64,000 nt of DNA, taken from Actinopolymorpha pittospori (GTDB lineage Bacteria > Actinomycetota > Actinomycetes > Propionibacteriales > Actinopolymorphaceae). The position numbers and the translations under genes were made by a program. The notes below the pieces were generated by a model. The model ran no database searches and was not told the origin of the DNA. It saw nothing but the letters and a program-made list of their open reading frames with translations. Below are positions 15,864-24,098 of this stretch, piece by piece. The stretch spans positions 7,874,001 to 7,938,000 of the forward strand of contig NZ_JADBEM010000001.1 of NCBI RefSeq assembly GCF_014873875.1, written 5' to 3'. Position 1 is the first letter of the stretch, and every line of letters starts with the position of its first letter.

Positions 15864-16865
15864 ATGACAACCGTGGACACAACTGTCCGGCATGGCCGGG
15901 CCAACAAGAACACCCGCGCCGCAACGCAGCGGCATCAGACCCGTCCCGCGACGTCGCACCTCACCGAGGGCGACCAGGGGACGGTGGAGGTCTCGATCGT
16001 CCTGCCCTGCTACAACGAGCAGGAGCACGTCCTCGCCGAGATCGAACGCATCACGTCGGCGATGGACGCGAGCGTCTACCCCTACGAGGTGCTCGCCATC
16101 GACGACGCGTCGACCGACGAGACGCTGGAGATTCTCCGTCAGGCCGAGGCCCGTTTCCCGCACCTGCGGGTGCTCGCGTTCGCCAACAACGGTGGTTCCG
16201 GCACCGCTCGGCGGATCGGCACCCAGCAGGCGCGCGGTCAGATCGTGGTCTGGACCGACGCCGACATGTCGTATCCGAATGACCGAATCCCCGAACTCGT
16301 CGAGATTCTCGACAAGGACGAGAACATCGACCAAGTGGTGGGTGCCCGCACCAGTGAGCAGGGCACCCACAAGGTTCTCCGGGTTCCGGCCAAATGGGTC
16401 ATCCGCAAGATCGCCGAGCGGTTGACCAACACCAAGATTCCCGACCTGAACTCCGGTCTACGCGCTTTCCGCCGCGAGGTTTCCCTGCCGTACCTGCGGT
16501 TACTGCCGGCCGGTTTCTCCTGCGTCACCACCATCACCATGGCGTTCCTGCACAATCAACACGCGATCCACTACATGCCGATCGGCTACGCCAAACGATC
16601 CGGCACCTCGAAGTTCCATTTCGTGAAGGACGCCTACCGATACATCCTCCAGGTGCTGCGCATGGTGATGTACTTCAATCCGCTGAAGGTGCTGATGCCG
16701 CCGTCGTTGGCCCTGCTCGCCGTCGGCACCGGCAAGGCCGCCTACGACGTCATCAGTCAGCCCGTCCGGCTGGCCAGCAACACCCTGCTGATCCTGCTGA
16801 CCGGGCTGATCATCGCCTCGCTCGCGCTGCTCGCCGACCTGATCGTGCGATCCAGAACGAACTGA
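15864..16865 (+). CDS. Polyprenyl-phosphate glycosyltransferase, GT2 family
   Basis: A 333-aa GT2 enzyme of the dolichol-/polyprenyl-phosphate sugar synthase type. It has the start of the nucleotide-sugar fold EVSIVLPCYNEQEHVLAEIE, IDDASTDET, the metal-binding DADMSYPND, and the family segment KIPDLNSGLRAFRREV. Two C-terminal membrane helices (LMPPSLALLAVGTGKAAYDV and TLLILLTGLIIASLALLADL) anchor it. It probably loads a sugar on a lipid carrier at the inner face of the membrane. The start ATG 15864 is tentative (GTG 15873 also possible). Four bases separate it from the GT-C enzyme gene. The gap 15717-15863 holds nothing recognised. Confidence 0.85.
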   Translation: MTTVDTTVRHGRANKNTRAATQRHQTRPATSHLTEGDQGTVEVSIVLPCYNEQEHVLAEIERITSAMDASVYPYEVLAIDDASTDETLEILRQAEARFPHLRVLAFANNGGSGTARRIGTQQARGQIVVWTDADMSYPNDRIPELVEILDKDENIDQVVGARTSEQGTHKVLRVPAKWVIRKIAERLTNTKIPDLNSGLRAFRREVSLPYLRLLPAGFSCVTTITMAFLHNQHAIHYMPIGYAKRSGTSKFHFVKDAYRYILQVLRMVMYFNPLKVLMPPSLALLAVGTGKAAYDVISQPVRLASNTLLILLTGLIIASLALLADLIVRSRTN

Positions 16866-16868
16866 CCG

Positions 16869-18554
16869 GTGACAGTCTCCGACCCCAAGACCAAGCCGTT
16901 GGTGACGGTACCCACCGACGGCACCGGCAAGAATGGCCGCGGGCGGCACACTCCCCAGCGGGAGCGCCGCGCCCGGGTGCCCGGCCCCATCCGGCGTGTC
17001 CAGGAGGCCGTTCGGAGGTTGCCGGAACGGCGTCGCGTCGCCCTCCTCCTCGACGGCCTGCTCGCGGCCTCGGTTGCCGTGGTCCTGCTGCTCTACCGCA
17101 TCCCGCCGTTCCCCTCCGACCAACTCAACTACTTCGACGCCGCGCGTGACTTTCCCGCCGCTCCGACGTACGCCGGGATGCACCAGTTCCTGCGCATCGG
17201 CCTCACCCTGCCGCTCCGGCTGGCGCAGGAGGTCTTCGGCTACTCCCAGGTCGCCTACCTCATCGTCCCGATGCTGGCCGGGTTCGCTCTGGTCATGTGC
17301 GTCTACGCACTCGGCACCATGCTCTTCCACCGGGCAGTCGGGGTGGCGGCGGCGACCCTGACCCTCGCCAACACGTTGGTCTTCCCCGACCTCACCGTTC
17401 CACTACCCGACCTGATGGCGACCGCCCTGCTGACCGCCGCGCTCGTCCTCGCGCTCGCACTCCGGCAGCGCCGGCGCTTCGTGTCGGCGACCACGCGACG
17501 GCAGGTCCTCGCGCTGCTCGCGATCGGGGCACTGCTCGGCTGGAGCTACCTCACCCGCGAGTACATCGTCTTCTGCTGGCCACTGGTCGGCCTGCTGCTC
17601 CTGCGCCGGGTGCCGCTGCGCCGGATGCTGTGGATCCTGGCACCACTCGCCGTCGTGGGGCTCGGCGAGAGCGTGCTGAACGCCCTCATCTGGCATGACC
17701 CGCTGGCTCGGCTCCACGCCTCGGCCGAGCACGGGTCCGGCGGAGCCCCTCCGGTCACCGACTACCTCAACCGCAGTCCACGCTGGTACGTCACCCGAAT
17801 CCTGGTGGTGTTGGGCACGACTCCGGAGGGCATCTGGCTCAAGCTCGCCCTGGCGGGCACCGTCCTCGGCGCCTTCTTCTCCCGCCGACTCGCGTTCCTG
17901 CTGGTCTGGGCCGCGCTGTTCTATGTGCCGATCGTGACGTTGGGCGGGTTGCTCAACCCCGAGGCGCCGAGCCTGCGGATCCTGAAGGAGCGCTACTGGC
18001 TCCCCCTCGTACCGGCGTTGACGCTCGCGGCCATCGGCGGGGTGTGGCTCCTGGTCCGGCACCGGGCGCGGGAGTTGGCGTTCCTGCGCCGCCGCGCCAC
18101 GGTGCTCGCGGGCGTGGCCGCCGTGTTGGCCGCCGCCGTACCGTCCGGCGTCGCGCAGTACGCGCGGAGCACCGACCTCGCCGACCCGATCAACGCGACG
18201 TACGCGGCGAACGGTGGCACGCAGTTGGAGGAGTTCCGGTCCTGGCTGTCCACCCACGCCGACGGTGTGCACACGATCTGGGCCGACCGGCGGACCATCC
18301 GCCCCCTCGCCCTCTTCGTCCAGGGACCGGCCGGCGGAGACTTCTGGCAGGGGCGGCTGCGCACCTGGTCGAAGACCAGCGGAGCGCCGGCGACCGGCGA
18401 CCACGTCGTCGTCTACAGCGCCTACTCCCACGTGTGTGGACAGTGCCGGCTCCAGGCCGAGGCCATACTCGGTCGTCCGGTCACCCCGCCCAGTTCCTGG
18501 AGGCGTGTCTTCAACAGCAGGGACCGCGTGGTCGAGGTCTACCAGGTGCACTGA
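16869..18554 (+). CDS. Multi-spanning GT-C (PMT/ArnT-like) glycosyltransferase
   Basis: A 561-aa integral membrane protein with a basic N-terminal tail (about 60 residues) and roughly ten to eleven hydrophobic helices. The first extracytoplasmic loop after helix 1 carries RIPPFPSDQLNYFDAARDFP, whose Asp fits the conserved acidic residue of lipid-sugar-dependent GT-C enzymes. A large outside C-terminal part (about 420-561) holds two near-terminal cysteines in CGQCRLQAE. It probably uses the lipid-linked sugar made by the GT2 enzyme immediately upstream and transfers it to an unknown acceptor outside the membrane (inference). GTG start at 16869. Confidence 0.78.
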   Translation: MTVSDPKTKPLVTVPTDGTGKNGRGRHTPQRERRARVPGPIRRVQEAVRRLPERRRVALLLDGLLAASVAVVLLLYRIPPFPSDQLNYFDAARDFPAAPTYAGMHQFLRIGLTLPLRLAQEVFGYSQVAYLIVPMLAGFALVMCVYALGTMLFHRAVGVAAATLTLANTLVFPDLTVPLPDLMATALLTAALVLALALRQRRRFVSATTRRQVLALLAIGALLGWSYLTREYIVFCWPLVGLLLLRRVPLRRMLWILAPLAVVGLGESVLNALIWHDPLARLHASAEHGSGGAPPVTDYLNRSPRWYVTRILVVLGTTPEGIWLKLALAGTVLGAFFSRRLAFLLVWAALFYVPIVTLGGLLNPEAPSLRILKERYWLPLVPALTLAAIGGVWLLVRHRARELAFLRRRATVLAGVAAVLAAAVPSGVAQYARSTDLADPINATYAANGGTQLEEFRSWLSTHADGVHTIWADRRTIRPLALFVQGPAGGDFWQGRLRTWSKTSGAPATGDHVVVYSAYSHVCGQCRLQAEAILGRPVTPPSSWRRVFNSRDRVVEVYQVH

Positions 18555-18593
18555 GCAGACCGCACGCTCACCCCGCTGACCGAGGCGCCACCC

Positions 18594-19895
18594 TCACCAC
18601 ACCCTGAGCGCCTCGGTGAAGATCCCCTCGAGGAGTTCGGCGTTGACGTCGACGGGCGCGATCGTGAGCAACCGCTGCTGCTGCAGGGCGCCACCGATCA
18701 GGTCGGCCACGTCGTCCGCGGCGTACCCGACGCCGGACAGACCGTTGGGCATGCCGGTGTCGCGCATCAGTCGGCTGATCGCCTCGGGCAGCCGCTCCCG
18801 CTCCTCGCCCAGATCGTCGGTCGCGGGGTCGAGAGCGTGTGCCGCCCACAGGTGCCGCTCCGGGTTGGCGTCGAAGGTGTGCCGGAACGCCGCGGGCGCG
18901 GTGAGCACGACGGACATGCCGTGCGGCACCATCGGCTCCTCGTCGGGGTAGTCGACCGGATGGAATCCGCGCACCCGACCAGCGATCGGATAGGCGCAGG
19001 CGTGCGGGATGTGCACCCCGGCGTTCCCGAAGCCAAGGCCGGCGAACAGCGCCGCCTGGAGCATGTCGGTGCGGGCGGCGAGGTCGTCGCCGTCACGGTA
19101 GGCCGTGCGGAACGACCGGGCGAGCAGCGGAAGCGTGTGCTGGATCCACACGTCGGAGACGGGGTTCGCGCCGCAGTAGGCCACCCGCTCCTCCGGGCGT
19201 CGCTTCGGGTAGGAGTCGTAGGGCCGGGCGGTGTAGGACTCCAGCGCGTGGCACAGGATGTCGAAGCCCGTCGCGGCGGTGACGCCGGGCGGCAGGCTGA
19301 GGGTCACCCGTGGGTCGACGACGGCGAGCACAGGACGCAGCCGCGGGTGGCTGATACCGGTCTTCACCCGCAGGTCGAGCAGGTCCATGATGCACACGGT
19401 GGTGCTCTCGGCCCCCGTACCCGCTGTCGTGGGGACGGCCACCAGCGGCTTGACCGGTCCCGCGGGCGCCTTGCCCAAGCCGATCGGGGCGTTGATGTAG
19501 TCGTAGAGGTCGGCCGGGTACGACGTCATCAGGTTGACGGCCTTGGCCGTGTCGATGGACGAGCCACCCCCGACCGCCACGAAGCCGTCCCAGTCACCGC
19601 CCTGCGCGAATTCGACGGCCTCCTTCATGCTGGCGTCGGTCGGTTCGACGTGGACGCCGGCGAACAGTTCGGCGTTCAGACCGGCCTTCCGGAGCGTCTC
19701 GACCACCCGGTGTGGCAGCCCGGTCGCGGCCACGCCCGGATCGGTGACCACCAGGACCCGGCTCGCGCCGAGTTGGGCGACGTCGTACCCGATCTCGTCC
19801 ACCGCGTCGACGCCGAACTTCAGCGCCGGCCCACCCCAGGTGAACACGGTCTCCGGACCGTGCTCGGTCCCTGTCCCGACCGGTGTACTGGTCAT
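18594..19895 (-). CDS. Iron-containing alcohol dehydrogenase, hydroxyacid-oxoacid transhydrogenase type
   Basis: A 433-aa group III alcohol dehydrogenase. The NAD-binding loop GGGSSIDTAKAVN is followed by VPTTAGTGAESTTVCI and the metal-site region GFDILCHALESYTARPYDSY and GFGNAGVHIPHACAYP. The long segment with SNP-like GANPVSDVWIQHTL and the VPHGMSVVLTAPAAF stretch resemble animal ADHFE1/bacterial HOT, which oxidises 4-hydroxybutyrate while reducing 2-oxoglutarate. That substrate is only inferred. It stands alone on the minus strand; 141 bp without gene (19896-20036) separate it from the divergent HAD gene. Confidence 0.85.
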   Translation of the reverse strand: MTSTPVGTGTEHGPETVFTWGGPALKFGVDAVDEIGYDVAQLGASRVLVVTDPGVAATGLPHRVVETLRKAGLNAELFAGVHVEPTDASMKEAVEFAQGGDWDGFVAVGGGSSIDTAKAVNLMTSYPADLYDYINAPIGLGKAPAGPVKPLVAVPTTAGTGAESTTVCIMDLLDLRVKTGISHPRLRPVLAVVDPRVTLSLPPGVTAATGFDILCHALESYTARPYDSYPKRRPEERVAYCGANPVSDVWIQHTLPLLARSFRTAYRDGDDLAARTDMLQAALFAGLGFGNAGVHIPHACAYPIAGRVRGFHPVDYPDEEPMVPHGMSVVLTAPAAFRHTFDANPERHLWAAHALDPATDDLGEERERLPEAISRLMRDTGMPNGLSGVGYAADDVADLIGGALQQQRLLTIAPVDVNAELLEGIFTEALRVW

Positions 19896-20036
19896 GCGTG
19901 GCCGCTCCCATCCCGTCGTCGTTCGATCGCTCCCCGCGACAGTGGCCTACCCGGCCGCGGCGCGCAAGCCCGGGGAAGCCCCGGCCACCGGCCGGCCCGC
20001 CGGGCTGGTCACCCACACCAGGTACGGTCGGTCAGC

Positions 20037-20747
20037 GTGACAGACACCTCACAAGCCGATCTCCGCCCCGAGGCGGCCACGCTCCTGCGCGCCGACGCCG
20101 TCCTCCTCGACCTCGACGGCACCCTGGTCAACTCCACCCCCGCCCTCACCCGCGCCTGGACCCGCTGGGTCGGCGAGCACGGCGTGACCAGCGAGCAGTT
20201 CGCCCGGGTCGCGGGCGGCCACGGCCTCACCGCCTCCGCGCTCATCGCGGCGCTGCTGCCCTCGGACCTGCCCGCCGAGCGGGTTGCCGCCGCGCAGCAG
20301 CGGATCAGCGATCTCGAGGTCGCCGACGTCGAGGACGTCACCGCGCTGCCGGGTGTTCAGGCGTTCCTCTCCGCGTTGCCGGCCGGACGCTGGGCGATCG
20401 TCACGTCCGGTAACCGAGCGGTGGCGACCGCGCGTATCCGTGCCGCCGGGCTACCGATGCCGGACACCCTGGTCAGCGCCGACGACGTACACCGCGGCAA
20501 GCCCGACCCCGAGCCCTTCCTGCTCGGTGCCAAGCTGCTCGGGATGGCGCCGGAACGCTGCCTCGTGATCGAGGACGCCCCGGCCGGTCTCGCCGCCGCG
20601 GCCGCTGCCGGCATGCGGTCCATCGCCGTCACGACGCACCACCAGCCGGCCGAACTCGATGCCGACGTCGTTGTCGAGGACCTACAGAACCTCCGCGTCG
20701 AGGTTGACGGTGACGCTCTCACCATCGGGGTGGCCGGAGCGGCATGA
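20037..20747 (+). CDS. HAD-superfamily phosphatase (beta-PGM/GPP-like)
   Basis: A 236-aa HAD hydrolase. The nucleophile motif is LLDLDGTLVNS, followed by an alpha-helical cap (residues about 40-100), motif II IVTSGN, a lysine in GKPDPEPFLLGAK and motif IV IEDAPAGLAAAAAAG. This arrangement is that of sugar-phosphate or glycerol-phosphate phosphatases and beta-phosphoglucomutases. The exact substrate cannot be read from the sequence. GTG start at 20037. The stop lies 59 bases before the ABC-transporter binding protein start, so it could be the first gene of that operon. Confidence 0.85.
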   Translation: MTDTSQADLRPEAATLLRADAVLLDLDGTLVNSTPALTRAWTRWVGEHGVTSEQFARVAGGHGLTASALIAALLPSDLPAERVAAAQQRISDLEVADVEDVTALPGVQAFLSALPAGRWAIVTSGNRAVATARIRAAGLPMPDTLVSADDVHRGKPDPEPFLLGAKLLGMAPERCLVIEDAPAGLAAAAAAGMRSIAVTTHHQPAELDADVVVEDLQNLRVEVDGDALTIGVAGAA

Positions 20748-20806
20748 TCGGGGTAGCTCGCCCGCGTGACCATCAGGCATGCAGGGCACACCCACAGGAG
20801 GTAGCG

Positions 20807-22321
20807 ATGGGGAGTCTCCCCCGACGCTTCGCGATTCTTCTCACCCTCGCCGTACTCGCCCTCACCGCCGCATGCTCAGCCGGCAGCGGAACCACCGGCG
20901 AGACGGCCGGGTCGGACACGAGCCTCGACGTCGGTTTCATCGCCGAACCCGCGAGTCTCGACTTCACCCGCAACGACGGGGCGGCGATTCCGCAGGCCCT
21001 GCTGGTCAATGTCTACGAAGGCCTGGTCAAGCTCGACGCCGAAGGCCGGATCGTCCCGCTGTTGGCGAAGAGCTGGCAGGTCAGCCCCGACCGCCGGACC
21101 TACACCTTCACACTGCGGGACGGCGTGACCTTCAGCGACGGCAAGCCCTTCACCGCGCAGGACGCGGCGTTCAGCATCGATCGCGTCAAGACGAGCTGGA
21201 CGACCTCGCTCAAGACGGGGATGGACGTCGTGGCCCGGGCCGAGCCGGTGTCGGCAACGACGCTGAAGGTCACCCTGAAACGGCCGAGCAACTCCTGGCT
21301 GTTCGCGATGACCACCCGGATCGGCGCGATGTTCTCCCGCACCGGCGTGGCCGACCTCGCCACCAAACCGATCGGGACCGGCCCCTTCGTCGTCGAGAAG
21401 TGGACCCGCGGCGACTCGATGGTGCTGACCGCCCGCGACGGCTACTGGGGCAAGGCACCTGCCGTGCAACGGATCACCCTGCGGTACTTCAAGGATCCGA
21501 CCGCCATGAACAACGCCATGCGCACGGGCGGCATCGACGTGATCAGTACCGTACAGGCGCCGGAAAGCCTGCCGGAGTTCAGTGACACCTCGAAGTACCA
21601 CGTCATCGAGGGCACCAGCAACGGCGAGGTCGTGCTGTCGTACAACAACAGCAAGCCGCCATTGACAGACCGCCGGGTGCGGCAGGCGCTGTCGTACGCC
21701 ATCGACCGCAAAGCCGTCCTTGACACCGCGTGGGCCGGGCACGGCACGCTGATCGGTTCCATGGTGCCCCCGACCGACCCGTGGTACGAGGATCTCTCGC
21801 AGACCTATCCGTACGACCCGGCCAAGGCCCGGCAACTCCTCGCCCAGGCCGGCCACCCCACCCTCACACTGCGGCTGCGGATCCCCAACCTCCCCTACGC
21901 CGTGGCGAGCGCCCAGGTCGTCAAGAGCCAGCTCGCGCAGGTCGGTGTCACCGCGCGGATCGACGTGCTGGAGTTTCCCGCACGCTGGCTGGACGAGGTC
22001 TACACCAAGGCCGACTACGACATGTCGATCATCTCCCACGTCGAACCCCGTGACATCACCTCGTGGGGCAATCCCGACTACTACTGGCGCTACGACAACC
22101 CGCGGGTCCAGCAGTTGCTGGCGCAGGCCGACTCCGGCACCGCGCAGCAGCAGGTCGACCGGATGAAGCAGGTCGCCCGCACCCTCGCCGAGGACGCCGC
22201 CGCCGACTGGCTCTTCCTGCTGCCCAACCTCATGGTTGCCGACCCGGGGGTGAGGGGTCTGCCGACCAACGTCGTCTCCGAGGCGTTCGACCTCACCGCC
22301 GTCTCCGTCGCCCGGTCCTGA
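20807..22321 (+). CDS. Peptide/nickel-type ABC transporter substrate-binding lipoprotein
   Basis: A 504-aa SBP_bac_5 family protein exported as a lipoprotein. It has a basic start MGSLPRRFAI, a hydrophobic core and the lipobox LTAAC. The core includes SWQVSPDRRTYTFTLRDGVT, FSDGKPFTAQDAAFSIDRVK and the IGTGPFVVEKWTRGD region typical of DppA/OppA. The ligand (peptide, opine or other small molecule) is unknown. ATG 20807 has CAGGAGGT 5 nt upstream and gives the signal sequence directly. It is followed by two permeases and a double ATPase in one operon. Confidence 0.93.
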   Translation: MGSLPRRFAILLTLAVLALTAACSAGSGTTGETAGSDTSLDVGFIAEPASLDFTRNDGAAIPQALLVNVYEGLVKLDAEGRIVPLLAKSWQVSPDRRTYTFTLRDGVTFSDGKPFTAQDAAFSIDRVKTSWTTSLKTGMDVVARAEPVSATTLKVTLKRPSNSWLFAMTTRIGAMFSRTGVADLATKPIGTGPFVVEKWTRGDSMVLTARDGYWGKAPAVQRITLRYFKDPTAMNNAMRTGGIDVISTVQAPESLPEFSDTSKYHVIEGTSNGEVVLSYNNSKPPLTDRRVRQALSYAIDRKAVLDTAWAGHGTLIGSMVPPTDPWYEDLSQTYPYDPAKARQLLAQAGHPTLTLRLRIPNLPYAVASAQVVKSQLAQVGVTARIDVLEFPARWLDEVYTKADYDMSIISHVEPRDITSWGNPDYYWRYDNPRVQQLLAQADSGTAQQQVDRMKQVARTLAEDAAADWLFLLPNLMVADPGVRGLPTNVVSEAFDLTAVSVARS

Positions 22322-22326
22322 CCACC

Positions 22327-23274
22327 GTGCTGCTCCGCTTCCTCACCCGCACCGGCGTGTTCGTCGGCAGCGTCGCGGCGGCGAGCGTCGTCGTGTTCGG
22401 CTTCATGGCCGTCCTGCCGGGTGACCCCGCCCGGATCGCGCTCGGGGTCAACGCCACCCCGGCGGCCGTCGCCCAACTGCGGCGGGAGTTCGGCACCGAC
22501 CGGCCGATGCTCGCCCAGTACGCCGACTGGGCCCGCGGCCTGCTCGTCGGGGACTTCGGCGAGTCCTACGTCACCCGCGCGGCCATCGGCCCGCAGGTGC
22601 TCGACCGGCTGGGCGTGACACTGTGGCTGGTGGGCGCGGCGATGGTGGTGGCCGTCCTCGTCGCCGTCCCCATCGGCACGGTGATGGCCGTACGACACCG
22701 GCGGCCCAGTGGGCTGGCACTGTCCGCGCTCAGTCAGTTCGGGATCGCGGTGCCGGCGTTCCTCACCGGCGTGCTCGCGGTCGCGTTGTTCGCCGTCCAC
22801 CTGGGGTGGCTGCCGGCCGGCGGCTACACCCCTCCCGCGCAGGACCCGGTCATGTTCCTGCGCCAGCTCGTCCTCCCGGCGGGGGCGCTCGGGCTGGCGC
22901 AGGCGGCGATCCTCGCGCGCTACGTCCGGACCGCCGTCCTCGACGTGCTGCGCGAGGACTACCTGCGCACGGCCCGCGCCAAGGGCCTGACCCTCACCCG
23001 GGCACTGGTGCGGCACGGCCTGCGCAACGCCGCCATCCCGATCAGCACGGTGCTCGGTCTCCAGCTCGCCACCCTGCTCGTCGGAGCCATCGTGGTCGAG
23101 CGGGTCTTCGTGATCCCGGGCCTTGGCAGCCTGCTTCTGGACGGCGTGGCCAATCGCGACCTGCTGCTCGTCCAGGGCGTCGTCATGGTGTTGGTGGTCG
23201 CCGTCCTGGTGGTCAACTACCTCGTCGACCTCCTCTACGCCGTCCTCGACCCGCGGCTGCGGAGGGCGACGTGA
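22327..23274 (+). CDS. ABC transporter permease, DppB-like
   Basis: A 315-aa inner-membrane permease with six predicted helices; N-terminal FLTRTGVFVGSVAAASVVVF is followed by the family extracytoplasmic segment LPGDPARIALG. The cytoplasmic EAA-like coupling loop reads DYLRTARAKGLTLTRALVRH (about 215-235), followed by GLRNAAIPI. The start is GTG 22327, six bases after the previous stop; a CTG at 22318 would overlap it. It forms the channel with the downstream DppC-like protein. The stop overlaps the next start (GTGA). Confidence 0.92.
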   Translation: MLLRFLTRTGVFVGSVAAASVVVFGFMAVLPGDPARIALGVNATPAAVAQLRREFGTDRPMLAQYADWARGLLVGDFGESYVTRAAIGPQVLDRLGVTLWLVGAAMVVAVLVAVPIGTVMAVRHRRPSGLALSALSQFGIAVPAFLTGVLAVALFAVHLGWLPAGGYTPPAQDPVMFLRQLVLPAGALGLAQAAILARYVRTAVLDVLREDYLRTARAKGLTLTRALVRHGLRNAAIPISTVLGLQLATLLVGAIVVERVFVIPGLGSLLLDGVANRDLLLVQGVVMVLVVAVLVVNYLVDLLYAVLDPRLRRAT

Positions 23275-24098
23275 GCGCACGCCACAGGTCTGTCAACCCG
23301 TCCCTGCTCGCCGGCGGCGTCCTCGTCGGCCTGGTCGTCCTGCTCGCCCTGGTGTCGTTCCTGTGGACGCCACACGACCCGGACCGCGTCGACAGCGCCC
23401 ACCGGCTGCTCGGACCCGACGGGTCCTTCTGGCTGGGCACCGACAAGTTCGGCCGCGACATCACCAGCCGGCTCATGGTCGGCGCCCGGACCACGTTGTT
23501 CGTCGGTGTCGTCGCGGTCGGTGTCGCCGCCGTCCTCGGGACGCCACTCGGCATCCTCGCCGGCATGGCCCGGGGGTGGCGCGGCGGACTGCTCTCGCGG
23601 GCCACCGACCTCGCGATGGCGTTCCCGGCGCTGCTGCTCGCGATCATGTTCGGTGCGGTGTTCGGGGCCAGCACGCTCACCGCGATGATCGCGATCGGTC
23701 TCGCCACGGTGCCGGCGTACGTCCGCATCGTCCGCGCCGGCACGCTCGCCGTGATGAGCACGGAATACGTTCTGGCCGCCCGCGCGGCGGGCCGGTGTCG
23801 GCTCGGGATCGCGCTGCGGCACGTACTCCCGAACGTCGCCGGACTGGTGATCGTGCAGGGCTCGGTGTCCTTCGCGATCGCCGTCCTGGCCGAGGCGGGG
23901 CTGTCGTTCCTCGGCTTCGGCACCGCGCCGCCGACGCCCTCGTGGGGCCGGATGCTGCAGGAGTCACAGGAACTGCTGTTCACCCATCCGCTGCTGGCGG
24001 TGTGGCCGGGCGCCGCGATCATGATCGCCGTCCTCGGCTTCAACCTCTTCGGCGACGGCCTGCGCGACCGCTACGACCCGAGGCTGGAGCGACGGTGA
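23271..24098 (+). CDS. ABC transporter permease, DppC-like
   Basis: A 275-aa permease. The N-terminal helix is followed by the family motif FWLGTDKFGRDITSRLMVGA (about 58-77), then helices and the coupling loop YVLAARAAGRCRLGIALRHV with LPN. The C-terminal PTPSWGRMLQES and NLFGDGLRDRYDPRLE are standard DppC endings. GTG start in a GTGA overlap with the DppB-like gene; its stop in turn overlaps the ATPase start. Confidence 0.92.
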   Translation: MSARHRSVNPSLLAGGVLVGLVVLLALVSFLWTPHDPDRVDSAHRLLGPDGSFWLGTDKFGRDITSRLMVGARTTLFVGVVAVGVAAVLGTPLGILAGMARGWRGGLLSRATDLAMAFPALLLAIMFGAVFGASTLTAMIAIGLATVPAYVRIVRAGTLAVMSTEYVLAARAAGRCRLGIALRHVLPNVAGLVIVQGSVSFAIAVLAEAGLSFLGFGTAPPTPSWGRMLQESQELLFTHPLLAVWPGAAIMIAVLGFNLFGDGLRDRYDPRLERR

